The notes beneath the pieces are model-generated. The model made no database searches. It was not told the origin of the DNA and saw only the letters and a program-made list of their open reading frames with translations. The translations under genes and the position numbers were made by a program. Below are positions 27,988-35,370 of a stretch of 64,000 nt of DNA, one piece after another. The stretch comes from JAHEJE01 sp965216335 (GTDB lineage: Bacteria; Pseudomonadota; Alphaproteobacteria; Rhizobiales; Aestuariivirgaceae), in contig OZ244154.1 in assembly GCA_965216335.1 (NCBI GenBank), positions 124,001-188,000 on the forward strand, read 5' to 3'. How positions within the stretch are numbered: the first letter of the stretch is position 1; each line of letters opens with the position of its first letter.

Positions 27988-28440
27988 TCACCGCCGGACA
28001 ACGATCCGGCTGTTCCTGAGCCCGGCGTCCATGATAGCATAGAACAGCGTTGCCGCATTGTCGGGATGCAACCGCACGCATCCGTGCGAAGCCGGGCGGC
28101 CGAGGCGCCTGATCTGGTTCGTGCCGTGAACCGCATATCCGCCGTGGAAGAACACCGAATAGGGCATCGGCGCCCAGTCGTATTTGGTGGAATACCAGTC
28201 GACCTCCAGGCGCTTGGCCCTGAACCTGCCGGTCGGCGTCCGATACCCGCGCCGCCCGGTCGAAACCTTCCAGCGCCCGCGCATCACCCCATTTACATAG
28301 AAGTACATCCGCTGCTCGGACAAGTCGACAACCGCCCGCACCCTGTCGGCGGCCGCAGCTGGCGCGGCGGTCACCAGCTGCGTAAACAGTACCCCGCAGA
28401 TCAGAATACCCGCCAATACACGAACTGACTTCATGAACAC
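27988..28440 (-). CDS. L,D-transpeptidase (YkuD domain)
   Basis: 150 residues with a signal peptide (VRVLAGILICGVLFTQLVT to APAAAA) and a compact YkuD domain. The catalytic signature is HGTNQIRRLGRPASHGCVRL, with the nucleophile Cys in SHGCVRL. It makes 3-3 cross-links or attaches proteins in periplasmic peptidoglycan. A second ATG two codons in (28434) is equally plausible as start. Together with the M23 peptidase, anmK and a D,D-carboxypeptidase it is one of several wall genes in the window. Confidence 0.94.
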   Translation of the reverse strand: MFMKSVRVLAGILICGVLFTQLVTAAPAAAADRVRAVVDLSEQRMYFYVNGVMRGRWKVSTGRRGYRTPTGRFRAKRLEVDWYSTKYDWAPMPYSVFFHGGYAVHGTNQIRRLGRPASHGCVRLHPDNAATLFYAIMDAGLRNSRIVVRR

Positions 28441-28508
28441 ATGATACCGGCTGCCGCGCTGGCGTCAATTTGGAAAGCAGCTACCCCGCTGTGATGCCGC
28501 ACGGACTT

Positions 28509-29276
28509 TCACTTTTCTCTGTACTTCCCCGCGATCACCTCCGCCGCCTGCCGCCAGGGTTCGAACGCTCCGGCCTCCTTCAGCACCTCCAGACCCTCCC
28601 CGGTAAACGACCCCGGTGTCGCCAGGTCATCGATCAGCGCCTGCATCGGTACCTCGGTGTTCTCCCGCACGCTGGTGGCCGCTGCGCGGGTCATTTGGGC
28701 GGTGAGCAGGCGGGCAGCGTCGGGCGCGATGCCCTGGGCCGTCACCCAGCCGGCCATTTCGGCGATCAGGGCGTGCACCCAGCCGTAGTAGGTAGCCATC
28801 ACCGCCGCCGACAGGTATTGCGCTTCGCTTTCCACCGCCACCACCGGCCCGCAGGTCTCAAGCAGCGCCCGGCAGTCCGCGTCCTCGCCCAGCATCAGCG
28901 TCGGGCTTTCGCCGAACTCGGCCGCCACCACTGGCATGGCGAGGATCAGCCGGGCAGGGGACACCGCGGCGGCCAGCGCCTGCGTGCCCACCCCGGCGCA
29001 CAGGCTGAGCACCGTCTGGCCTTCGTGCCACTCAATTGCGCCCGCCACCGCCAGCGCATCCCACGGCCTGACCGCCAGAATGGCGATGTCCGACCGGCGG
29101 GCGATCTCCTGATTGTCGCTGACGGTCTCCAGCCCGAAGCGCTCGGAAAGCTCGCGGGCCGTCTCGCGACCGCGTGCCGACAGCACGAAGCTGTGGCCGG
29201 ACGATACCATCGCCGGCATCATGTGCCGGATCAGGTGGCCGACGCCGAGGATACCGATGGTCAGAGCTTCGCGCAT
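28509..29276 (-). CDS. Pyrroline-5-carboxylate reductase-like NAD(P)-dependent oxidoreductase
   Basis: 255 residues. The Rossmann start is LTIGILGVGHLIRHMMPAMV, followed by IAILAVRPWDALAV. ILAMPVVAAEFGES is in the place of the proline-reductase MPN segment, and a C-terminal helical dimer domain ends DLATPGSFTGEGLEVL, corresponding to the ProC SPGGTT motif with altered residues. So the fold is ProC, but the substrate is probably not ordinary pyrroline-5-carboxylate. Its start overlaps the 3' end of the B12-mutase-like gene by 16 bases, a strong hint of shared function. Confidence 0.8.
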   Translation of the reverse strand: MREALTIGILGVGHLIRHMMPAMVSSGHSFVLSARGRETARELSERFGLETVSDNQEIARRSDIAILAVRPWDALAVAGAIEWHEGQTVLSLCAGVGTQALAAAVSPARLILAMPVVAAEFGESPTLMLGEDADCRALLETCGPVVAVESEAQYLSAAVMATYYGWVHALIAEMAGWVTAQGIAPDAARLLTAQMTRAAATSVRENTEVPMQALIDDLATPGSFTGEGLEVLKEAGAFEPWRQAAEVIAGKYREK

Positions 29277-31009
29277 ATTTTGGTCTCCGCGAGATGTTTC
29301 AGGTGGATGATCGCATCGGCAATGCTGGCGCAGACGATGGCGCCCGCTTCGGCCAGTTCACCCGACACGTCGACTGGCAGGCTGGTGTTCGAATTGTCCG
29401 GGATCTGGTTGAGGCGGCCGCCGATCAGCACCGGAAGCCGGCAGCCCGCCGCGCCCATCGCCGCCTTAAGGGTGCCGAAGTAGCGGAGCGCGATGCCGTT
29501 GTAGGTGCTGAGCATGACAGCGTCGGCGCCGCTCGATGCCGCGTGACCGGCAAGCGTCCCGGCATCGACCGACACCCCACCGTCAACCGGCGTGACCCCG
29601 AGTGACCTCAGCGCTTCATCGAGCGCCATCTTGGCGTGCTCGTGCACATCCGTGGCGGCGGTGACGACGCGAAGCCCGGCCCGGCGGATCAGCGCCCGGT
29701 CGCCGGCAGAGATACCCGCTGTCTGCTGCGCGGCCACCTCGCGCAGGTGTCCGGACACGGCAGACGGCACCGGTGCGCTGCCGCCGCCGGCGCCGAACAA
29801 CGCTTCCAGCCGCCGCGCACCGGTGCGTTTCAAGGCCAGCAGAAGCTCTGCTGCATCCTCGATGTCGATGCCCGCCGCGTTGAACCCGACCAGCACATTG
29901 TCCCGGAACCGCCGCCCGCCGGCGATGATGTGTTCCGCCATCGCCCGCGCCGCCCCGGTATCGATCAGGCCGGCATACCCGCCGGCATGCTCGACCAGCC
30001 GCCCGGCGAACAGCTGCGCCTCGATCACCTCGCCGATGTCGGGAATACACTCGTTCTCGCGCACCGGCACCGGGTTGATAGCGTGGCCGGAGGGCGCCAG
30101 CGTCTGGCCAAGAATGTCGATCAACAGATAGGAGGCAAGGCTGGCATGGTTGGCCCCTTCGCCGCCGGTGTAGGACACCGTATTGCCGTAAACCATCGAG
30201 CCCGGTGCCTGCGCGACCTCGGACAAAGCCAGATGGAACGCCAGGCGCGTCACCGGATCGCTGAAATGGTGCCCCCAGCAATGCGATACCGACCCGCCGA
30301 GCAGCGTCCCGACGATATGCTGTTCGATCAGCACCATGCCCAGGCTCGAGCCGAGGTCGTCGAACGTGGCGGCGAACCCGTCATCCAGGTTGGAGTGGAT
30401 GAGGATTTCGCAAGGCTGCGCCGCGCACAGGCCCAGCGCGGTGACCGTCGCCGCCGTGGTTGCCGCCTCGTCGTCCCAGTGGGGCAGGCGGAAGGTGTAG
30501 TACTGGCCCAGGTTGCCGATGCTTGTCGCACCGGCGCCAAGGGCGGCAACGGTGTTTTCCACCGCCGCCGGCATCCCCATCACGAAATCGCCGAAATGCG
30601 GCGCCACCGGCGCCCCGGTGGTCAGCCGTGCAAAGTCCTCCGGCGCCTCCAGGATGAGGCCGGTGCCCGGCGCTACGCCCTCGCGCTTGTCACGCGGCAG
30701 GCCCATGGTCCAGTCCAGGCATATACCGTAGCGCTCGACCGAAACGCCGGCCCGCCGGCAGGTCTCGTAAATCTCCCGCCACGCCCGCCGCGATTTCTCG
30801 GCGTCGCGATATCCTATCTGGGCGTGTTGGGTGATCCGCCGTTGCGCAACGGCAGCGCGCTTTGCATCGGCTTCGCAGGCAACGCCGCGGTCGCGCAGGT
30901 ATGCCCCGCGGGTCACGCCGCAGCGCTGCGCAAGCCCTCTGCCGCGCTCTATCAGTTCGGCCGTTGGCGGCAGGTCTATGCCGTCGAGAATGTCGTTGCG
31001 CCTCAGCAT
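29261..31009 (-). CDS. Single-chain cobalamin-dependent mutase-like protein (glutamate mutase E+S fold)
   Basis: 582 residues. The C-terminal domain is a B12-binding module: TDVHEHAKMALDEALRSLGV holds the base-off Asp454-x-His456 of the DxHxxG motif (Gly replaced by Ala), followed by GADAVMLSTYNG and PVLIGGRLN, aligning by eye with the glutamate mutase S subunit. The larger N-terminal part (GAGATSIGNLGQYYTFRLPH, ILIHSNLDDG, MVYGNTVSYTGGEGANHA) is consistent with a TIM-barrel E-type subunit. Separate E and S subunits of glutamate mutase together have about this length, so this looks like a fusion. The start is the ATG at 31009, not 31105. The reaction is unknown. It is first in an operon with the ProC-like gene. 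Confidence 0.75.
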   Translation of the reverse strand: MLRRNDILDGIDLPPTAELIERGRGLAQRCGVTRGAYLRDRGVACEADAKRAAVAQRRITQHAQIGYRDAEKSRRAWREIYETCRRAGVSVERYGICLDWTMGLPRDKREGVAPGTGLILEAPEDFARLTTGAPVAPHFGDFVMGMPAAVENTVAALGAGATSIGNLGQYYTFRLPHWDDEAATTAATVTALGLCAAQPCEILIHSNLDDGFAATFDDLGSSLGMVLIEQHIVGTLLGGSVSHCWGHHFSDPVTRLAFHLALSEVAQAPGSMVYGNTVSYTGGEGANHASLASYLLIDILGQTLAPSGHAINPVPVRENECIPDIGEVIEAQLFAGRLVEHAGGYAGLIDTGAARAMAEHIIAGGRRFRDNVLVGFNAAGIDIEDAAELLLALKRTGARRLEALFGAGGGSAPVPSAVSGHLREVAAQQTAGISAGDRALIRRAGLRVVTAATDVHEHAKMALDEALRSLGVTPVDGGVSVDAGTLAGHAASSGADAVMLSTYNGIALRYFGTLKAAMGAAGCRLPVLIGGRLNQIPDNSNTSLPVDVSGELAEAGAIVCASIADAIIHLKHLAETKICAKL

Positions 31010-31400
31010 CGCGGAATATTGAGCACACCTGTCCGCTTTGCAAAGTGGAATCGCGCGGCAAAAAGAAGGGGCAGCCCGATGATGGCCACCCCAGTGTATG
31101 CTCAAGGGAGGTTACACACTGACAATTCGGAAAGTGCCCGTTCGCGTATGCTGGAAGCGTTGCCTCATCTCCAAGCCCGCCGCATGCAGCAAAACTCGCC
31201 TGGCAAATCTGATTCTGCAAATGCTTCCGGAAGTCATCGGCCAGGCAATTCGCAAGTGTTGCGCAAATGCCGCAAAGTAGCTCGGCAAGAGCGAAGATTT
31301 CACGCCGGCAGGCCCGCTGGAACTACGGCGGGTTCTTCCTTGCCAAAGGCACCACCCTTGGCAGCGGAACAACCCCCGAAACTGAACAGTTTATACAAAA
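31010..31400. other. Intergenic stretch without a recognised gene
   Basis: The space upstream of the mutase gene. A long open frame on the plus strand crosses from the antisense side of the mutase gene but has no recognisable protein features. No repeat, RNA gene or clear riboswitch fold was identified by eye. The promoter of the mutase operon should lie here. Confidence 0.5.
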
Positions 31401-31401
31401 A

Positions 31402-31438
31402 CAAACCACCTCAGAACTTTTCGGTCAGGCTCTCAGAG
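31402..31438 (+). repeat. R3 short extragenic repeat, copy 3
   Basis: CAAACCACCTCAGAACTTTT through GGCTCTCAGAG, a diverged copy of the sequences at 7976 and 23653. It ends a few bases before a promoter-like sequence at 31446. Confidence 0.7.
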
Positions 31439-31445
31439 TTTTGCA

Positions 31446-31474
31446 TTGACGAACGCACTTTTCGGGCGCACAAT
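31446..31474 (+). promoter_or_regulatory. Candidate sigma-70 promoter for a mini-ORF
   Basis: TTGACG (31446-31451), a 17-base spacer and CACAAT (31469-31474). It is followed 16 bases later by the strong Shine-Dalgarno sequence of an 11-codon ORF. Assigned by eye; moderate match. Confidence 0.4.
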
Positions 31475-31507
31475 AGAATCAATCCTCAGCAAAGGAGGTC
31501 TAGAAAA

Positions 31508-31543
31508 ATGACGCCGCCTGCACGATCCGGGCCGTCTTTCTAG
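31508..31543 (+). CDS. 11-codon ORF behind a consensus Shine-Dalgarno sequence
   Basis: MTPPARSGPSF, preceded by AAAGGAGGT (31491-31499) at eight bases from the ATG, about as strong a ribosome site as exists in the window, and by a promoter-like sequence. Nothing recognisable follows on the same strand. It could be a leader peptide, a microprotein, or the remaining 5' end of a lost gene. Confidence 0.35.
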   Translation: MTPPARSGPSF

Positions 31544-31564
31544 CGGGCGATTAGCACGCTTTGA

Positions 31565-31711
31565 TTAGAAAGCGGCACTTTCCGACAACTGAATGACTTG
31601 CGCCCATGTGCGCTTTTGCTTGCGAATGCGGGTTTTTGCGATCCGTATTCTGTTCGCAGACTTCACATGGAGATATGGACCGGTAATATATTCGGTCAGG
31701 CGAGAAGCCAT
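31565..31711 (-). CDS. Possible 48-residue basic protein
   Basis: Begins MASRLTEYITGPYLHVKSAN and is strongly basic in the middle (RIRIAKTRIRKQKRTW). Not recognised. No good Shine-Dalgarno sequence precedes the ATG, and codon use cannot be judged at this length. It lies between the 11-codon ORF and a hairpin at 31716-31748, in a gene-poor, repeat-rich stretch. Confidence 0.3.
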   Translation of the reverse strand: MASRLTEYITGPYLHVKSANRIRIAKTRIRKQKRTWAQVIQLSESAAF

Positions 31712-31715
31712 AAGA

Positions 31716-31758
31716 AGGCCCCGCACGGCATCAGCTCCGGCGGGGCCTAGAGTTTTTT
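31716..31758 (+). terminator. Hairpin resembling a rho-independent terminator
   Basis: Nine-base stem AGGCCCCGC / GCGGGGCCT (31716-31724 and 31740-31748) with a 15-base loop; a run of six T begins at 31753, inside the start of R1 copy 3. The gap before the T run makes it weaker than usual. Confidence 0.4.
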
Positions 31759-31876
31759 GACACTACCGAGCCATTTGATGGGGCAAATTCGTCCTGCCCG
31801 GCAAGCCATGGCGCGTGCGCGATGAGGTGCGCCGGGTGAGCGGCATGGCGCACCTGATGGGCGAATTCGTCCCACC
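31749..31876. repeat. R1 composite palindromic repeat, copy 3 (partial: end plus module X)
   Basis: Left terminal repeat (AGAGTTTTTTGACACTACCG onward) followed by a diverged module X ending CGAATTCGTCCCACC. Module Y and the right terminal repeat are absent. More diverged than copies 1 and 2. Confidence 0.75.
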
Positions 31877-31920
31877 TTATCAGCGATCTACAAGAGTTGG
31901 AGAAGTCAATCGCTGATAAG
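31876..31920. repeat. Perfect 12-bp inverted repeat
   Basis: CTTATCAGCGAT (31876-31887) and ATCGCTGATAAG (31909-31920) with a 21-base loop. It lies eight bases past the stop codon of the minus-strand coiled-coil gene and directly against R1 copy 3. It lacks a T run in either direction, so it is not a classical terminator; it may be an mRNA 3'-end stabiliser or a protein-binding site. Confidence 0.7.
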
Positions 31921-31927
31921 ACGGATT

Positions 31928-32176
31928 TTAGTGCTCGGTGGTTGCGGGCAGCTCGAGGTGATCCTCGTTCAGGCGAGCCTGTGTGGCCAGCGCGGCTTCG
32001 ACATCCTTCTGGCTTTCCCGGTAAAGGGCCTTCATCGCGTCAAGGGCTTCGTTGCGCTCTTCAAGAACCCGGCGTTCATCTTCCAGGGCCTCGATCGTCT
32101 GCGCAATCTGTTCGCAGCGCCGGTCGATACCGGACATTTCCTTGCCGATGAGCATGCAGAATGTGGGGGTAGCCAT
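31928..32176 (-). CDS. Small coiled-coil protein of unknown function
   Basis: 82 residues, MATPTFCMLIGKEMSGIDRR onward, then almost entirely helical and heptad-like (IAQTIEALEDERRVLEERNE, ALYRESQKDVEAALATQARL). Not recognised. The Shine-Dalgarno site (GAGG, nine bases upstream) is formed by the last unit of a tandem TTAGAG hexamer repeat in the leader. The regular heptads favour a real gene. It is isolated: the next genes are a secreted protein 400 bases away and the mutase operon. Confidence 0.6.
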   Translation of the reverse strand: MATPTFCMLIGKEMSGIDRRCEQIAQTIEALEDERRVLEERNEALDAMKALYRESQKDVEAALATQARLNEDHLELPATTEH

Positions 32177-32186
32177 CTTTGTGTTC

Positions 32187-32210
32187 CTCTAACTCTAACT
32201 ACAACTCTAA
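32187..32210 (-). repeat. Tandem TTAGAG hexamer repeat in 5' leader
   Basis: Four hexamers on the minus strand, TTAGAG-TTGTAG-TTAGAG-TTAGAG, immediately 5' of the 82-residue coiled-coil gene. The last unit contributes the Shine-Dalgarno GAGG. The arrangement could vary in copy number by slippage. Confidence 0.75.
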
Positions 32211-32573
32211 CTAACTGCACCGGTCTTGGGGAAACCAGCACACTGCTTTCTACAACTGCTTCGTCGGATCAATGCTAGCAATTGCTAACTGATTGTAAAT
32301 AAACTGTTTCAATTAGAGTTAATTTGAAAAATGTAGTGTATTGGCCGCAAACCATCTGCACATGGTGGTTGGGCTCCGACAGACGTAAGCAGTCATCGCT
32401 CGCGACAAGGCTGAATCTTTGCCATGCACGGGAGAAACGGAACCGGCGCCCGCATGATGCTGGGCGCCGGTCAAACAACTTGCGATTCTACATCACTGCA
32501 ACCCCGGCTCCCGGGACAAAAAGCCCCGTTCCGGCCGGGCCAGCGCTGTATTCGTCAGCTCATGTCGTGGTTA
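32211..32573. other. AT-richer intergenic region
   Basis: No gene supported. It contains a perfect 12-base palindrome TAGCAATTGCTA (32276-32287), a plausible operator for the upstream control of the coiled-coil gene, and a local A/T-rich stretch (about 32285-32340) likely to hold its promoter. Open frames here on both strands show no protein-like features. Confidence 0.5.
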
Positions 32574-32858
32574 TCAGTGGCAGACCCGGTAGCGCTTCCA
32601 CTTGCGCCGCCAGCGGCACTTGCGATAGCCGTAGCTGTTGATCCAGCATACCTTGCGGCGCACCTTGCGGCGCTTCCAGTGACAGCGCGGGCTGTACTCG
32701 TGCGTATAGTTCGGATGATAGGTGTGGCCATAGGCACCATAGGGGACCGGGTTAAGGTAGACCTTCACGCCGGCCTCGGCACTGCCAGTGCCGGCGGTCA
32801 TGCTGGCCGCACCGATAATGCCGCCTGCGACCAGGCCAAACAGTGTTTTTCGTATCAT
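32574..32858 (-). CDS. Small secreted basic Cys/Tyr-rich protein
   Basis: 94 residues with a signal peptide (LFGLVAGGIIGAASMTAG to GSAEA). The mature part is very basic and aromatic, with four cysteines: SPRCHWKRRKVRRKVCW, then GYRKCRWRRKWKRYRVCH. Not assigned to a named family. It may be a cell-envelope or nucleic-acid/polysaccharide-binding protein. A good Shine-Dalgarno (AAGGAGG) is visible upstream on the minus strand. Confidence 0.7.
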   Translation of the reverse strand: MIRKTLFGLVAGGIIGAASMTAGTGSAEAGVKVYLNPVPYGAYGHTYHPNYTHEYSPRCHWKRRKVRRKVCWINSYGYRKCRWRRKWKRYRVCH

Positions 32859-33002
32859 TGTCTCAAGTCCTCCTTATGGGATTCGGGGTTGACCACCCTC
32901 TCTGTGCCAGCCATCTCCAGGCTGACCTAGCGCCAATCTAGCACGGACGACCGATTCCGTGAAATGGCAATTGTCACAACGGTGAACGCCCGCCCGCCGG
33001 CC

Positions 33003-34763
33003 TCAAACGACCACTGTGGAGCGGTGATGTTTGAACATGTCGGGATTGGCCTCCAGCAGTTCTGCCGTGTGGCGGTAGCCGGCCTCAATCGCGGCATCGA
33101 ACGCTTTCCAGTCACGTATGTCGATGTTGACCAGCGGAGGTTCGATCACCGCATCGGCCAGCGAGGCCTGCCGGTGGGTCTGGTCGTCTCCGGTAATCGT
33201 CGCTGCCCGCATCAGGATCGGGATGATTGGTGGCCTGAGAAGACGCCATATCGGCGCCAAGCGGATTTCGTTGGCCAGCCATTCCGGATCAAGCGCCAGG
33301 TCGCGGGTCACGTCGACCGCCGCGATCACCCCACGGTGCATGGCCCGCATCACGTCAACCGGCAGGTTGTCGATCACCGCGCCGTCGCACAGCACGCCCT
33401 CGCGGGTAATGACCGGCGGCAAGATGCCCGGCAGCGCCATTGTGGCGCGCAGTGCCTCAACGAGCTGTCCGGTGCGATGCACGTGCACGCCAGCCGTCGT
33501 CAGGTTCGATGACACGCAATAGAACGGCAGCCACAAATCGCCGATGTGGACGTTGCCGAGATTGGCCAGCAGCAGCCGCTTGACCTTGTGCCCGCGCACC
33601 AGCGAAACCACCGGCAGGGTGTAGTCGGACAACGGATTGGTGTCGACGAAACAGGCCCGCACCCGGTCCTCGACCTCCTCCAGCGTCCATCCCTTGGCGA
33701 TCTGGCAGGCGATCAGCGCCCCCATGCTGGTGCCGCCGGTAAAGTCGAACGAAATGCCCGCCTCGCGCAGCGCCCTGGCCACGCCGATATGCGCATAGGC
33801 CCGCGCCCCGCCGCCCGACAGGACCAGCCCGAAGCCGCTGCCGCACATCACCCGGGTGATCCGCGCCCAGTCTTCATTGCTGTTGCGCCGCAGGTGGAAA
33901 TGCCGGTTGACCGGCAGCGCCTCCAGCCAGTTTTCGGTGCCGTACGGCTGGTTGAGCTCGTCCGGCTGCAGCAGGATCAAATCGGCCAGCTGATGATGGG
34001 CGCGCTGGCGCACGAGGTCGACGGCAGGATTGGGCGAGGGGGCATCGCGGCCGTGCCCGACCAGAACAATGCGGTCGGCCTGGCGGGCGCACAGGGACAG
34101 CCACTCCGCATCGGGCTTGTCGGCACAAAACAGAACATGATCCGTGTCGTGCTCCAATCGGTTGAACCAGCCGCTCGACTGTCCCTCGTGCTCGCTGCCA
34201 ACGACGGCGACCGAGCGGTTCAGGGCGCGCAGGTGCCCGGCCAGTTCGTTCGAAAAGTCGAGCACATCGATGCCGTCGTGCATCCCGAGCACGGCAATCG
34301 TCTTGGGCTCAAGCCGCACCGAGCCGCCGCTGGTCGCCCGCCGCAACCGGTAGACCAGCAACCGGTTGATGCCCGCCATCAGCGCCGGTTCGGAGCGCAT
34401 CAGCCGATCGAAAGCCGGCCGCGAGATGCTCAGCAGCTTGCTGTCGCGGATGGCGGTCACCGTGGCGTTGCGTGGCTGACCGGAGATGACGCCGAGCTCA
34501 CCCACCGTCTCGCCCGGTTGCACCAGCGCCAACAGTTGCGGTTCTTCGCCCATGCCCGGGCTGAACACGCCCAACGAGCCGTTCAGCAGCAGAAACAGCG
34601 CATCCGGCTTGCCGTTCTTGTAGAACAGCGTTTCGCCCGCCGGCAGCCTGATTGTCTCCGCCTCGGCTTCCAGCGCGGCGCGCCCCGCCGGGCCCAGGGC
34701 ATCCAGCAGATCGGGCGGTTCATGCCGCAATGGGCGGTCTTGTGTGATGTCGACACGTTCCAT
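33003..34763 (-). CDS. Patatin-like phospholipase with N-terminal cyclic-nucleotide-binding domain
   Basis: 586 residues resembling bacterial neuropathy-target-esterase-like proteins. A cNMP-binding beta-roll (residues about 25-145: LPAGETLFYKNGKPDALFLL, PGETVGELGVISGQPRNATV) is followed by a linker and a patatin domain: oxyanion loop LVLSGGGARAYAHIG, nucleophile GGTSMGALIA and catalytic Asp in LCDGAVIDNLP. It hydrolyses lipid esters, perhaps in response to cyclic nucleotide. The start is the ATG at 34763; the frame opens slightly upstream. It lies between two small secreted-protein genes on the same strand. Confidence 0.93.
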   Translation of the reverse strand: MERVDITQDRPLRHEPPDLLDALGPAGRAALEAEAETIRLPAGETLFYKNGKPDALFLLLNGSLGVFSPGMGEEPQLLALVQPGETVGELGVISGQPRNATVTAIRDSKLLSISRPAFDRLMRSEPALMAGINRLLVYRLRRATSGGSVRLEPKTIAVLGMHDGIDVLDFSNELAGHLRALNRSVAVVGSEHEGQSSGWFNRLEHDTDHVLFCADKPDAEWLSLCARQADRIVLVGHGRDAPSPNPAVDLVRQRAHHQLADLILLQPDELNQPYGTENWLEALPVNRHFHLRRNSNEDWARITRVMCGSGFGLVLSGGGARAYAHIGVARALREAGISFDFTGGTSMGALIACQIAKGWTLEEVEDRVRACFVDTNPLSDYTLPVVSLVRGHKVKRLLLANLGNVHIGDLWLPFYCVSSNLTTAGVHVHRTGQLVEALRATMALPGILPPVITREGVLCDGAVIDNLPVDVMRAMHRGVIAAVDVTRDLALDPEWLANEIRLAPIWRLLRPPIIPILMRAATITGDDQTHRQASLADAVIEPPLVNIDIRDWKAFDAAIEAGYRHTAELLEANPDMFKHHRSTVVV

Positions 34764-34856
34764 GGCGGAATAAAGCCCTAACCGACCGATCCAGGCAAAT
34801 GACAATTGCCACACCTGGCATCAACCAATCGCGGTTGGGCCGCGACCGGTGCGGCG

Positions 34857-35165
34857 CTATTGCTCGAGGGGGCCGGCTTCGTAGCGCACACAGCGCTGCT
34901 GGAAACCCCACGGCAGGCCCAGGAACGTATCGCGGGCAATCCAGTGGCAGCGCTCTATGTAGCCGCCCTTGTTGGGGCCATGCGAGCGGTAGGTGCCATG
35001 CGGCGTCCAACGGTCGCCGGGATAGCGGGTCACGAATTCGTCGCGGGCATGCTTGTAGATGAAGGTCGGGTCGCGCCCGCCGCCGCGCGCTTCAGCCGGG
35101 TCTGGCGCAGCAAGGCCACCACTTACAAATGCCGCAATCAGCAGATAGGCAGGAAGGCTCTTCAT
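34857..35165 (-). CDS. Small secreted protein of unknown function
   Basis: 102 residues. Signal peptide MKSLPAYLLIAAFVSGGLAA, mature part with RDEFVTRYPGDRWTPHGTYR and GGYIERCHWIARDTFLG, and a second cysteine near the C-terminus (FQQRCVRYE), so one disulfide is possible. Not recognised. The ATG at 35165 is chosen over the longer open frame to 35447 because it begins the signal peptide. It is upstream of the patatin gene on the same strand, with about 90 bases between them. Confidence 0.72.
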   Translation of the reverse strand: MKSLPAYLLIAAFVSGGLAAPDPAEARGGGRDPTFIYKHARDEFVTRYPGDRWTPHGTYRSHGPNKGGYIERCHWIARDTFLGLPWGFQQRCVRYEAGPLEQ

Positions 35166-35370
35166 ACCGGCACCTCGTTGTTGTTTCGGGCAGTGTACAA
35201 TCAACATTGGCCAGGCGGCAACAATGGGACGGTGAATGAATTCGCCCGTGGGCATATCGGCGCTCTGCATTGCCATGCCGGGTGCTGTGTTGCACAATTT
35301 GGCGGGCTGATTCGGACCGCGGGGGCGGGCCGCATAGGCCTTTGCGTCCTGATTCAATGTTTCAAGGCCC

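Noticed and set aside
31010..31400. Cobalamin riboswitch ahead of the B12-enzyme operon
   Set aside because: No recognisable B12-box or consistent long-range pairing was seen by eye; a covariance-model search would settle it.
29636..31543. 635-codon open frame on the plus strand
   Set aside because: It lies almost entirely antisense to the B12-mutase gene, has no recognisable domain and reads as shadow sequence. Only its last 11 codons have their own ribosome site.
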